Shown here piece by piece: positions 1 through 11,633 of a DNA stretch of 64,000 nt. The position numbers and the translations under genes were made by a program. The DNA comes from Lepidodermella squamata (taxonomy: Eukaryota > Gastrotricha), in assembly GCA_047495785.1 (NCBI GenBank), contig JBLDXI010000028.1, positions 1,240,001-1,304,000 on the forward strand, written 5' to 3'. The notes under the pieces were generated by a model. That model had not been told where the DNA came from. It saw only the letters and a program-made list of their open reading frames with translations, and did not search any database. Each line of letters begins with the position of its first letter. Positions within the stretch are counted from its first letter, which is position 1.

Positions 1-1391
1 TCGAGTCCGAGTAGGTCTGGCGCACGCGGGCCAGCGTCGAACTGGCGACGGCCCACAGTTGTTCGTAGCGCTGCTGCAGGCCGTACTGCGCCCACAGCGA
101 GTCGAGGTAATGCCGGGCCGACGGCGGCAGCATCGCCGGCACGTCGGTGCGCAACTTGCGCGCCTTGTCGCCGGCCAGCTCCACTGCGTTGTGGTATTTG
201 TTCGCTAGCATGTCACGACCGGCTTTCACTGTCTCCGCTGGAGCAGTATACAGCTAGAATATAATAGAAATTTTAATGAAATTAATTAAAACATGAAATC
301 ATAAATTTAATTTCATTAGAAATATTTTTGGGCGAAATAATTCTTTGGGACTGGGCGCATACTATAAATTATAAATTTAACAGAAATTTAGAACTAAAAA
401 ATTTCCTAAGGAAGGATTTAGATCTTTAATTTCCTGAATTTGATGAATTCAAATAAAATTCTAAAATTTTCGAAATTTGGTTTAGCTGGTTAAGGTAGCC
501 CAATTTTCTAAAAAATCGCCATAGCATCGATTTGAATTAAAGCCGTTCAATAGATTCAAAATCTAAGGTAACAATCGATCAACAAATTTTTAGAGGGAAG
601 CATAGTTTCGATGGATAAGCCTAAAATCAGCAAATGATACAATAAGACCGCCTAAATTTTAGAGAAACTAGGCCATAAAAACTAAGACATGCCCAGCATG
701 TAAGCATTTAGGCCGATGAGATAATAATCGACCAATCTACAGTCAAGATAAAATTAGGATAATTTCTTTCATGCTTCATTCCAGCCAATTTCTAAATATT
801 TTTCAATTTAAAAAAAGAGAAAATGAAGTTTGAAAATTATACAAATGAATTTTTGAAGCTTGAAACTTGTTTAAAATAAAATAAAATTTTATAATAATTT
901 ACCTGGGACTTGGTTTGGACAGCACGGTGGCGGACGGTTTCAACAGCCTCATTGACGCGTTTTCGAGTTTCCTGGGTAAGTTCCTCCGGGGTCTTAGAGA
1001 CAACCGGGGCACAGTAATCAATCAGCTTCTTCACAACTCGCTCGTTTGCAAACTGATCAACCTTCTCAACTTGATTAAAGAAAAAGAAAAAACTCGATTA
1101 ACCAATTATTATTCCAAAAAATCATCGACCACCTACTTTGAGGTTGGTACTTTTGCAGAAGAGGAACAGCAATGGCCTGGGCCTTGGTAACATTGCTCTC
1201 GACGGTGGTCAACAGCGAGTCGGCCAGAGGGTACGAGGCCTTCACGTCCTTGTAGTACGAGTACAACTTGCTCGAAGTCGCGTTGACTAAAGGCAACGCG
1301 GTTAGAGACGACACAACCTAAAACGAAAACAACAACACGCCTAAAATAACCCAATAAACCAGGACGCGGTTCGCTTTACCTGTAGATCCAT
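1..1391 (-). CDS. Perilipin-like lipid-droplet coat protein (3' end beyond the window)
   Basis: Four coding exons join in phase: 1380-1391 (only MDLQ), 1137-1317, 903-1069 and 1-253, with GT donors and AG acceptors at each junction. The protein reads MDLQ-VVSSLTALPLVNATSSKLYSYY, then a TVESNVTKAQAIAVPLL segment and amphipathic EELTQETRKRVNEAVETV-type helices, which is the PAT-family (perilipin) pattern of short 11-mer-like amphipathic repeats. Perilipins coat lipid droplets and control lipase access. The C-terminal 84 codons (positions 1-253) are much more GC-rich than the introns but stay in phase, so they belong to the gene and are not contamination. The stop codon lies outside the window. 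The identification rests on the overall pattern, not on a unique motif; another lipid-binding amphipathic protein is possible. Confidence 0.72.
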
Positions 1392-2197
1392 GCCAAAAAC
1401 AGCCGGTCAGCAGTGGTCTTTTTGTTATGGTAAGTAGATAAAAATTATATAAAAGCCGCTCTATATTAGGAGATGATGACAAGTTGATCAGAGGATGAAT
1501 AAAGGAAAAAAATTTAACAAGCTCTGTTCGAGCGAAAAAAAGCTCGAATGAATCGAACACGCGTCTCACAAAATCGCGCTACGGCACGCGACTCGTTTTG
1601 ATCAAAGCCAAATCGCAACGCGTAACAATGGAAAATCGGGAAAAAAATCGAAGCCAAATTTAACTCAAGCTATTGAGGTAAATGTTTGCCCGAAATTGAA
1701 AGCGAAGAAGTGACTACGTGGCATTTCCTAACTAAAGGCCCTATATATAAGCCGGTAGCCTTGAATCAGGGAGCAAGGGGCGAAGTCCAAAGGGCGAAGT
1801 GTCAAGTTTATTCACTCACTTTTACGGCCACACATTGAATAGCACATGTTTTCGTAATATTATTTGTATACAGATAACACAACACAGAACACGAGGGCCA
1901 AAGTACATAGCAGTATAAAGGAGGAAAAAACGTGCCGGTTAGCTTTTGCGCAATAACAAATAAAACCGGTTTACAAATGAAAACTGGGATTTTTCGAGGA
2001 AAAAAATATTTTTTAATTTCCATCATAAAAGTCATTTTCAATATTTAATTTGATTTTTTTTTAATTTACTTAGTAATTTCAAAAAAACCCCAATTTTCAC
2101 TTGATCGAGGTCATGCAGTAGCAGGTAAAATAAACGAGATAAAAAATGCGTTGTTTAGTAAACTTCGGACTTCGTGGTTGCGACTTATCATTACTGA

Positions 2198-5100
2198 TTA
2201 TTCAAACGTGGTTTCAGGGTCCGTTCCACTTGTAAACAACATGTGAAGCCGGCGTGAAGTTTCTGGACCGACCCGCCGGGTTCGTTCGAGAACTCCCGCG
2301 CCGCGGCGAATTTCGAGGTCAGCAACAAATGCAGGGCCTTCGGCGGTCGCGGCACAGTGCAGGCTCATCGGTGTTTGGTACCGCTGGGCGATGGCAGTGG
2401 CTACGTCGTTTGAAACCAGGGATAGCTGTTCGAGTTGGCGGACCCATAGTTCGTAGGGCTTCTCAGCTGGGTTGACTGTTGAGCCTGGGTCCATTACTAA
2501 CGCCGAGTCCCATTGCCTTTTTGCCGCTCTAAGAAGTAAATTAAGAGAAAATTCTCATTACTTTAGGTATAAAAAAATCAACGATGACGAAAATAAAGGA
2601 ATTAGGTTCACGGAGTACCGTATAAGAAAAAAATGCATTTCGGGTCTAGGAAATCAGGATTTTATTCAATTTGGTGGTTATTTTAATTTGTCTTATTTGT
2701 TAGTTTAGAATTTTCGAACAGGTAAGATATATCAGAAGTGGTTTGCGGCGTATGAAAAGCGCGATGATGTGTGAGAAATTAAGGTCAAGCTGAGGAACAT
2801 TGGCATTTCATGTCAACTTTTATGCAAATGAACGATTTTTCTCCAAGGTTAACGCGAAGTCGCCTTCTGATCAGAAATTTGGCCGTGCCAAGCGAATCAG
2901 AGACAAAGTTGTAGCCATCTTTAATAAAAACCGTCGACAGAAGCGTTTTCATATATTAAATTTCACCAGACAAATTTCGCTTGTTCTGTCGGCGTCTAAA
3001 CCAGCCTGGGTTGTAGACACGAGGGCGTAGCAACACGTTGATGGGGCGTTCTTCGTTCGCGGGTTTATCGCCGTCGGCCATCTACTCTTCCTCATCTCAA
3101 ATGGCTCATTGAGGAGAGTGTAAAGCCATGTCACTGGACTATATTGAGAAAATTTGCACTGTGGAAATGATAAGACGAGGAGGTCCGATTCAATTCGTAA
3201 CGAACACCGAACAAATTACGTTTGACCGAGCTGGCGTTAAAATAGATTGAAATTAAATTTTTAGTATGCAGCTATTCTTCCTATAAATATTGCTAATTTT
3301 TAGCGATATATGTAATTTTTCTACTCGCCATGTGTCCTCGGGCACGAAGTCATCTCATGCTCATCTTCTCTCTCTCTCTCAGTCAGTGATTCGGTTTTGG
3401 CTTGTGGAGTTTTCTCAGATGACAGTAAATCCATGTAACCCGTTACATTCTTGTTTTCTTAGGTGTTATTAGCAAGAAGTGTCCGCCAACCGTTACATTT
3501 GGCGCCGAGACTCCGGTTACTTACTCCGTTTTTCTCCCACCTGTAATACCGCTCATCGGCAGCCGATGGGTGTTCGAGTCAGTTCAAGTGCGAGCTCAAT
3601 GAAAAAGGTGAAATCATCAAGTTCAGTTATGCGCCAGTGATGCGTATGTCGTCGTTCCTCACGATCCTAGCCATTGTCCCTCTAAAGACATCGTCGTTTA
3701 TCAATTGGACGCTTTGTCCGCCTTCTTGAATGGGGAATTAAACGAGCCTGTTTTCTTGAAACCATTGGCATCGGCATCGTCTCCGATTATGTTCGTGACA
3801 AAAAAGATGGCAGTTTACGCCCAGGCCTGAACCGAGTAAGTTTCCGCTGCCATTGCCATGCCATTGCAATTACTCGATCGAATTGGCAAGGCGAAGGTTT
3901 TCACTCGTCTCGATTTGAAAAATGCTTACAACCTGTTACGAATCCGCGAAGGCGATGAGTGGAAGGCAGCCTTTCATTCGTGATACGGCCTGTTCAAGTA
4001 TCTGTTAATGCCCTTCGGATTTCAACATTTTAACTGCTTCAACCGGGCGCTCGAGGAGCTGATTTGGCGAAGTCCAGGTGGTCAGTCTCCGCTGCGATTT
4101 TTTCTTGAGAAGCTGCTTGGGGCCGGTCCCCTTCCTATTGGCCGGCTCTCCGGCATCAAGCGGTCGTAACGGTGCTGCTTTAGACATCAATGGTCCAATG
4201 TTGTGTTCGACTGGGCGGACTATTTCAGGGCTGTTAAGCCACGGGTGGCGGCGCGTTTCGAAGGCGGCCCGTGCGCGGCAGATAAGTATTTCGCACGGCG
4301 TTAGCGGTTCTTTGCTATCGAATGGGCTTCGCTATCGAAGCGACATCACTTACTACTTGAGGGCTGTTTATTGTCTCATGTACTATACGTTGTGGGATTA
4401 CCATCAGTCCAGTATATCTGTTTAGCCTGCGGGTTGTGGATATTGTTTCACACCGATATCCTAATTAACTAAACCAAGCATTCCTCGACACAAAACTTCA
4501 TTTTTTCCAACAATTCCAATAAATTATGGCCTGGTTTCAAAATTAAGGAGGCCCCTATACAGAAAAGCACTCAGCATTTTTTGTTTATTTTGTTGTGCAT
4601 TCGTCCTGCGTCCTAGTTTGAAGCCCTCAACCTTGTCGAGGACTCCGGGAGATCAATTATATGGGTGATTGATGAAAAAGTTAAGGGACCCGATTCAGGT
4701 GATGAGGAAACTTCGAAACTTAGTAGATTTATAGGATTTTTCCGATGAAATTGTAGCTTACTTTCCCGGTCGTTCGCACACGGCTTTGGTCATGGATCGA
4801 ACGAGAGCAGCCGCGTGGTCGGTTGTCGTTGAAAACATGAACGTGACTTGAGCTCCGACGGGCGGTTCCGCAAACTCCAAGCTCTCCATTGCCTAAAAGC
4901 GAAAAATAAACGCAATAATTGCCTGTAGATACGGTTAGCCAGGAAAAATAAGCACTCAATTATTCTATTACTCAAGAAGGAACATTCAGGCTCATTTTTT
5001 GGTATCAAGCAAGCTCGTTTTATTGGTTTCGAGACTCATGCATCTTGGACGAAATTTCTATGGAAAATCTGACCGTTTTTAGACAAAAGCTCAAATAAAC

Positions 5101-8100
5101 CAACATCTGTATACGAAAAATTCGATGTAACATGTAAAAGTCGACCAAAGTCAAGTCCAACAGTCTCCCGAAGGAATTTGGCAATGCCGAGAACGGGAAG
5201 TTTAGTAAAGGCTGTGACTGTTCGACTTGTCGCAATTGTTGAGTTTTTGAAAAGAGGTGGCTCGGTAGACTCGAGCAACGTTGTAAATATTTCTAATCTG
5301 TCTTTACCGTGACGCTAATTCCCCATTCTTGACGAAATTTGTTCGGCTGTTTGGCATGGGTAGCGATATGCTGTGCGGATTAAGGTAACCGAAAGTAAGA
5401 TTTGCCTTGTTGGCATATATGTATTTTTTTACCAGCCCAACTGGGTTTTCTCTTTCGTATCACGCATTATAGGTATTATTCTTAAATGGGCTGGAAGGGT
5501 CGCAAAACCCTGAAGGCAGTCGCACAAATGACCACCTCAATGCTCAATGTTCATTGCTCATTGCTTTTTGCCTAGTGCCTATTGCTCACAGTTTCTGGTT
5601 CTTCACCAAACACAGGTGCTCAATGCTCAAGTCATGAGTATTACCATTGCTCAACTCAAAGGTTCAAAAGTTGAGTAGTTGAGCGATCAAACTGACGATG
5701 GCTGGATCCAGTTGTGTTACGTCGGCGAAAATTAGCACTCGCCAAATGGGTCTGGGAGAGACGCCTGATCGCCGAGCTGCGAAACGATCAAAACCGTCGA
5801 TTTCGAACGAGCTGTCGCCCGTTTCGGCCAAAATAATGAAAGAGAAGAGAGAGATGGATAATAAGGAAGAAACCGCAGAAGATCTCTTCGCTCGCTCGCT
5901 GGCTGTTCAGCTCAAATAATTGCCTGCAACAGCACGAGCTAGGGCGGACATTGCGTTGAAACAGGTATTCATCGAGCAGAACAAACAAAGCTTACTGCCT
6001 CAACCGCCTGTCATGCAGTCCTATCCGGTAATCCAAGTCAAGAAAGACTGGCAATCTCAGTATCGAAATGGGCTGAATGGCTACAACCTCAACTATTGAT
6101 AATTTGTCATGATTTTTTCTCAAATTTCCCTGATTTTTCGAGCTCTATTGAAATTAGGTTAAATGCCCTAAGAGTGTTATTGGAAATGCATGAGCGTTGA
6201 TTCCGTTCATTATTTTTATAGTTCATTATATATGTCCGGAAGTTGACGACGATGCCGTGAACGACGCAAAGCTGGCTGCGTTCAGGTCCTACCTAGCAAA
6301 CCATACAATCGGTGGCGAGCATCCTCAAAACCTTCAAAAATGAAGCTGGGTTCACAGTTCGAAGATGCATGCGACAAGAAAGCCAGCCATTGATGAGTCC
6401 AGCTTTTCGGGATCCACTGCTTATTCCTCAGCTTCTTCCATGCGAACAACACAGAAATTGTTGGCCTCTGGTCAAAATCACAATCACGCACCCGATTACT
6501 ATCAAGCTGAATCGGCAATCGCATCAGCAATACAGGGCCGATTTAGCCCAAGAGAGACTTGGGTATATGCAGTTTTTGGATCAATCTGCCCATCAATTCT
6601 AACACCTAAGGTTTGCGATTGTTAGTTGGTGGTGAAGGCTTAAAACTAACCCAATCACCAGCTCATTTCACGGATTCATCGACAGGGCTTCGCTTTATTC
6701 GTCAATTCCCAGGAACAGAACACGGTATGGCGTCAGGTTCCACAAGGTTACTACAACGATTTCACGCCTACCGAAGAAGTTCAGCAAAAAATGTAAATGC
6801 AATTTAATGGGCACATTTTCGGGTTTTTATTTGTTAAATATATGGCGAGAAATTATTACTATTAGAACGATGATGACGAACTGGAAAATGATTAATTGCG
6901 TGCCGGCTCCGAAGGAATTTTCGAAGAGAAAAGAGAAGCCCCATCCCTTAAGTTCGATAGACGCTTCTCCAAAACCGACGCGGAGCTTTTCGAAGCTTTT
7001 CGAATACTTTTCTGGGAAAAGCCTTAATTTGCATAAATTGCACCATCTACTCTTTGATGTAAACGAAAGCTGTCGGTATCAATCGGTTCATGCCATTGTA
7101 AACTTTCTGAACTTCAACTCGATCAAGAAAAAAAATAGATCCGGGTGAATATCCTGCTTTTGCAAAAGCTATTTCCAGGTGGGCCTTGGCTAAAGCGAGC
7201 GTTCAAAAAGGTTTAGTGAACGAGATGATTACACTAGCTTAGTCATTCTGGCAATTCATTTCAATTTTCCAAAAGAGACCAAGTGATAAACATGCTAAAA
7301 CAGTCGGCGGTTGGATTTGATTGATTTAGCCGCTTGACAATGGGAAACTGGTTGACTTTGATGAATTGACGGAGGACCGTGATTTAAGCCGCAAATCAAA
7401 TCAAATTAAATGCTCTGGTTCTCACTCTGACACCTTGCACTCGAGATTAACAATTGGTCACTTCAGATATCGCAAATTCTCTCGACCTACTCTTCTTTTC
7501 CTACCATTTTAACCACGACAAACAAAATTTTCTAACTTGATAACCAGATATCCAAAATCAATTATAATACAAGAATTAGATATAATTTTATACAATTTCA
7601 AAATAAAGCAAAAATTTACAAACCATTTCGATATCTTCCAGCGATATTTCTTGGCTAGAAATCGAGCTCGACGACGCTTTTCCCTCCATTTTCTGTCGAA
7701 ACTGCCGTCGATTGTCAGTCAGCCGCTGCTTGAAATACTGCTCAGGGTCTGGCGTGATCACCACAATTCGCCTGAAATCCCTCGAAACAACGAGATTACG
7801 GCAAAATGACGCCAAATCTTCCGCCGAATTGCACAAATTGATAAAATCTTCAACCGGCAACATCACCCCTAATTCAGGCTGAATTTCTGCAATAAATTCA
7901 CTACCAGGAGCGGCGTATAAAACATCGCAAGATTCTTCATCATTCTCCAATACGGAAATCGGCTTGTGATATATCCACCGAAAAGCGTAAGGATGAGGCG
8001 GATTTTCCCACAGCGTGACGTTACAAGGGCATGGTAGAGACGCGTTTTTCTCGAAAGTCCCGCCATTCACCTCAAGAGCTCGAACTAACACGTCACTCAA

Positions 8101-8757
8101 ATCTGGAGGTTGGCATAAAGACTTGTCCAGTAAAGCCGTTCCTAATTGAATCTCGACATTCGCCACGTTATTCGGTAGTTTTTTCTTCGTAGCTTTCACC
8201 AGATTTTCATTACTAGGCGGTTCATCCTTCTTTTTGCGGCCTCGTTTCGCCTTTTCTTTAGGAGCTTCGATTTTTGAAATAGGTTCGTAAATTGGGTTTT
8301 CTTCAGGGAATGTCTCAGGAATATCAGGAAGATCCTCGTCGTTAGTCGCGGATTGGTAGTCGGAATAAGGTGGATCGTCATCGACTGTTATCGTTCTAAC
8401 GTTACAGCTCGTGAAATCTTCTTCATCTTCAAAATCATAATTTCGATTGATTGGCGGCGTTTCGCTTCTTTCAAACGGGTTTCCGTCCAAAGTTGACGCC
8501 GTTACCGAGCTATTTAGTTCAATCACGTCTTCTTCCCGCGCTGGGGGTGCGATTTCTTCTTCATCGATCTGCCCGTCGAGACACCGGTTGATAACTTCTT
8601 CAGCACTTCCGTACTTAACAAGCAACGCCCTCACCCGTTTCACGTCCAAATGCGGCAAAACGGCTAACACGTCAGAAATCCGCTCTTCCTCCGACATTAA
8701 ATCGCTAGAAAATACGTAAAATCTTACTCTCAGGTCGATGATTTTGTTTTTATTCAT
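2198..8757 (-). CDS. EME1: EME1-type non-catalytic partner of the MUS81 structure-specific endonuclease
   Basis: Three exons join in phase: 7624-8757 (378 codons, ending DIEM), 4762-4892 and 2198-2528, giving 531 aa. MUS81-EME1 cuts branched DNA such as Holliday junctions and stalled forks. Residues about 20-55 ([20 protein letters not shown]) look like a CUE/UBA-type helical bundle. A charged Asp/Glu linker and a KRGRKKK basic patch follow. The ERCC4-like domain is recognised by PCNVTLWE and [13 protein letters not shown]. The middle exon carries [15 protein letters not shown] and [11 protein letters not shown], the EME1 signature around TKAVAE. The last exon has the helix-hairpin-helix tail with [11 protein letters not shown] and [10 protein letters not shown]. 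The start could instead be the internal Met of MSEEERISD. The two introns (2.7 and 2.2 kb) hold mobile-element debris. Malic enzyme lies 390 bp upstream on the same strand. Confidence 0.86.
3331..4080 (+). mobile_element. Decayed Ty3/Gypsy LTR-retrotransposon relic in EME1 intron 2
   Basis: At 3491-3514 the sequence reads as an LTR end (CGTTACA) followed by TGGCGCCGAGACTCC, the usual LTR/primer-binding-site boundary of Gypsy-type elements. About 200 bp later a plus-strand reverse transcriptase is readable in fragments: [11 protein letters not shown] (about 3792-3824), then [15 protein letters not shown] (about 3900-3944) and [25 protein letters not shown]. These match the RT core around LDLKxAYxxxRI and the MPFGL block. 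The reading frame is broken by shifts and by a TGA inside the RT. Gag, protease, RNase H and integrase are absent, so an internal deletion and strong decay are evident. The left LTR boundary (TGTGTCC near 3331) is a guess. It lies antisense to EME1. Confidence 0.75.
4893..5697. other. Intronic DNA, no supported gene
   Basis: This is part of EME1 intron 1. The minus strand has an open frame of about 80 codons (5036-5278) without similarity that I recognise and without EME1 motifs. Around 5530-5680 there is a degenerate AT-rich tandem of the phrase TGCTCAATG / ATTGCTCA (about 10 irregular occurrences). Nothing else is seen. Confidence 0.5.
5698..6800 (+). pseudogene. Probable broken BESS-motif (MADF/BESS-like) gene in EME1 intron 1
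   Basis: A plus-strand frame opens [16 protein letters not shown], passes a nuclear-type basic/acidic stretch, and ends [18 protein letters not shown] at 5919. Directly after the stop the same frame continues [17 protein letters not shown]. Together these resemble the BESS motif (F..SL...LK.LP...R...R..I.QVL) found at the C-terminus of MADF/BESS DNA-associated proteins. Further coding-like Gln/Ser/His-rich stretches follow in shifting frames up to about 6800 ([36 protein letters not shown]), and weaker traces continue to about 7200. The in-frame stop and frameshifts argue for a pseudogene, possibly one left by a transposon-borne MADF/BESS protein. Alternatively it could be an expressed nested gene with unrecognised introns. 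The family call rests on a single short motif. Confidence 0.42.
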
Positions 8758-9147
8758 TCAGCTGTTTCTCGTGTTTTAATTCTCAAATCAAGCAACAATA
8801 ATTTTACTGATGTATAGGTTCAACGCAATCCCACGCAACACAAAACCTGCGCTAGTGTTCGACAAAGCTTACATACCACCGGTTCGGCAGTGCTGGTTTT
8901 ACAGGTAAAATCTGCGAGGTTCTACGGGCTAGGAAATCAATTTACATGGATTGCATAACTTTCAATATTTCTCTTCGAAAGTTAGCATCATTTTATCAAA
9001 AGCTGAAAAATTAAACGTTTTCGCACAAATATTTTGCAGTGTATAAGCACAAAATACAGCGTTTCATACACACAAAGAGGTGGTACTTGTTTTGAAAGGA
9101 CAACCAGGTTATAAAGAAGAGTGAAGAATCCGAACAAGCCACGCGAT

Positions 9148-11174
9148 CTAAGAGCTGAGATCGGCCGGGCGAACTTCCTCGGGATATTCGTAGTACGAGG
9201 GCATCAAATTGTCGTATTCGGCGCGGTATTGACGGCTTCGAATGAAGGCCTCTTTGTTTTTCGGCTCGGGATAGTAGGTGGCCAAGTTCTCGCGGTACAT
9301 GAATTCGCAAAGATGAGTCGCAATTGTGATCGAAACTTCGCGAATATCTTCGAGAGGAGGATACACCATACCTCGATCAAGATCTTCTTGCGAAACCTAT
9401 AAAGTTCAAATGTATATAAAAGAAATTGCTGAAAAATCAATTTCTTACTTCGTTAGCCAACATATCACAAACTCGCAGGAAAACTGAATCGGGTAGGTGC
9501 TTAGCTTTCGTGGCAGTAGCAGCTAAGGCTATGGCAGGGAAAATGTATGCGTTATTGCCTTGACCCGGGTAGAAAACACGACCATCGGGCATTTCAACTG
9601 GGTTGAACGGGCTACCACTAGCGAAAACAACTCGGCCATCCGTGTATCGGTACGCCGCTTCGGCGGTACATTCAGCCTTAGCCGTCGGATTGCTGAGGGC
9701 GAAAACGATGGGTCGATCGTTGATTTCAGCCATATAACGTAAGACTTCCTCGCTGAAGGCATCTTTTTGGGCAGATGCACCCACCAAGACGGTTGGCTGC
9801 ACCATTTTCATAAGTTCCATAAGGTTCATACAAGGCGCTTGGTCTTTCACAAATTTGGAGAGAGCGGGTTTATAGTTTGTGTTTCCCGGCCGATTTTTGA
9901 CAACAAGGCCATCGATATCCATGAGATAGATGCGAGATGCAGCCTCTTTGGGAGAGACTCCGTCCTTCGCTACCATTTCCTGAGCCAGAAGTGTAGCGAT
10001 TCCCGTAGCCGCTTGACCAGCACCCATAAAAACGAAAGTATTTTCAGATATTTTCTTCTTTGAGACACGCATAGAGGCCAGAAGACCGGCAACGGCAACA
10101 GCGGCTGTGCCCTGAATATCATCATTAAAGGTCAAATACTTCTGACGGTAACGATCAAGGAACAAGAAGGCATTGTCTTGTCCGAAATCTTCGAACTGAA
10201 TCAAAACGTCAGGTCCCCAACGTCTAACGCACGCTTCCATAAACTCATCGACGAATTTAACATAACGGGATCCACGCTCGCGAGGCTGGCGAAGACCAAG
10301 ATATAATCGGTCATGCAAATAAGTCGGGTTGTTGGTTCCGACATCGAGACAAACTGGGAGGCACTTGTGAGGCTTGATGCCAGCGATAGCCGTGTACAGC
10401 GCTAATTTTCCGACCGGAATACCCATTCCACAAGCGCCAAGGTCTCCTAAGCCCAGAATTCTCTCGCCATCAGTGACGACAATGGCATGAACATCTCTCT
10501 CAGGCCAATTCGAAATGACTTCATACACGTGACCTATGTCGTTGATTGTGATATACAAGCCCCTAAACAGAACTTGACAAGTAAGTAATACAATTCAATA
10601 CATCCAATCTCACCTGGGTCGTTCAAAGATTAAACCATACTTCTGGCAGGCAAGGCCGACGGTAGGTGTGTAAATGATAGGCATCATTTCTTTAATGTAC
10701 TCGGTGATGACACGGAAGAAAAGACGCTGGATAACATTAATTGTAGCCAAATAAAAATAAGAAAAAAAATATCAACCTCATTGCGATCAAACAAGGACAT
10801 AGTATGCATAAATCGCTCCAAGTCATTGGAGCAGCGGCGAAGATTCAGAATGAACTTGCGAACCTGCTCTTCTTGTGTCATTACTCTTGGAGGTAACAAT
10901 CCATGAAAACCCTTGAGGTAATACATATTAGAACCTTAGGTATACCAACAAGATCAGAACAAATTACCATAGTCTGCCGTTCACGAAGCGAAAATGCCAA
11001 CCCTTGATTGAACTTGGGATCGCGCAAAATATCGATGCCACGAACCTTTAGATTATGAATCTGATCCCTATAGGGTGATCGGTCGCTCGCAGCAGCCTCG
11101 GCAGTCCGAAACGAGCGCTTGCTGAGCGCCAAGAAGAGGCGCGGTACCAAACTATTGATTGCAGTGTTGTTCAT
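9148..11174 (-). CDS. NAD(P)-dependent malic enzyme, probably mitochondrial
   Basis: Five exons join in phase: 10968-11174, 10777-10911, 10614-10726, 9449-10562 and 9148-9396, giving 605 aa, normal for the family. Malic enzyme oxidatively decarboxylates malate to pyruvate and yields NAD(P)H. Visible hallmarks are GLLPPRV, the catalytic-Tyr block [29 protein letters not shown] with the catalytic Lys, the metal-binding [10 protein letters not shown] and [10 protein letters not shown], and the Rossmann loop [12 protein letters not shown]. The first 35 residues are rich in Arg, Ser and Ala with almost no acids ([20 protein letters not shown]), which suggests a mitochondrial presequence. I cannot assign NAD versus NADP use with confidence. 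It is transcribed away from the ERICH3-like gene, with only 459 bp between the two start codons. Confidence 0.96.
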
Positions 11175-11633
11175 GTCACTTGATGGTCATAACGTTTGCA
11201 AATATATCCAGCGGAGGTGTTCTGCTGCGATTTGTACCGGAGGGCTTTTTTGATTGTCCAGCCGCCAAAAAATAAATGCCGGATTTTCCCGCATTTTCTG
11301 TCCTCTAATTTTCTTGCGATTCATACATATTCCTTCAAATATGTATTAAATAGCTTGTGCAATATTTTGTATTTTTGTTGTTGCGTGGCAACGGCGTTAA
11401 ACTTTGCGGGTTGCCACTTCCGCTGACAAACAGGATGTGCCAATTGGTTTATACATGCATTACTCATAACGCTTGGAAAGTTATCCGTAGGTGCGATTAA
11501 TGCCATTTCAACTTTCGAATGCCTTAGTTCAGCTTCAGTATCTGATGTGATTTGCGCATAATTGAACCTTGAGTTCCCTTGATGTTAAAGTTTTTTAACT
11601 TTTAACTTTAGCGTCTATTGAATTGTGAAGAGA
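11175..11633. promoter_or_regulatory. Short bidirectional promoter interval
   Basis: This 459-bp gap separates two divergent start codons (malic enzyme on minus, ERICH3-LRR on plus) and must hold both promoters and 5' UTRs. The TTAAAG-TTTTTTAACTTTTAACTTTA stretch at about 11584-11610 is a self-complementary AT-rich block close to the plus-strand start. No specific factor site is claimed. Confidence 0.5.

Noticed and set aside
1-253. GC-rich block at the window start that looks like bacterial or vector contamination
   Set aside because: It follows a clean splice acceptor and continues the perilipin-like frame in phase.
5036-5278. Minus-strand frame of 80 codons as an extra EME1 exon
   Set aside because: Exon 7624-8757 joins directly to 4762-4892 in phase 0 with continuous EME1 similarity, leaving no gap, and the frame has no EME1 motif.
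7624-8757. This frame as a separate CUE-domain gene
   Set aside because: Its C-terminal half carries the EME1 nuclease-like domain and its end joins in phase to the next EME1 exon.
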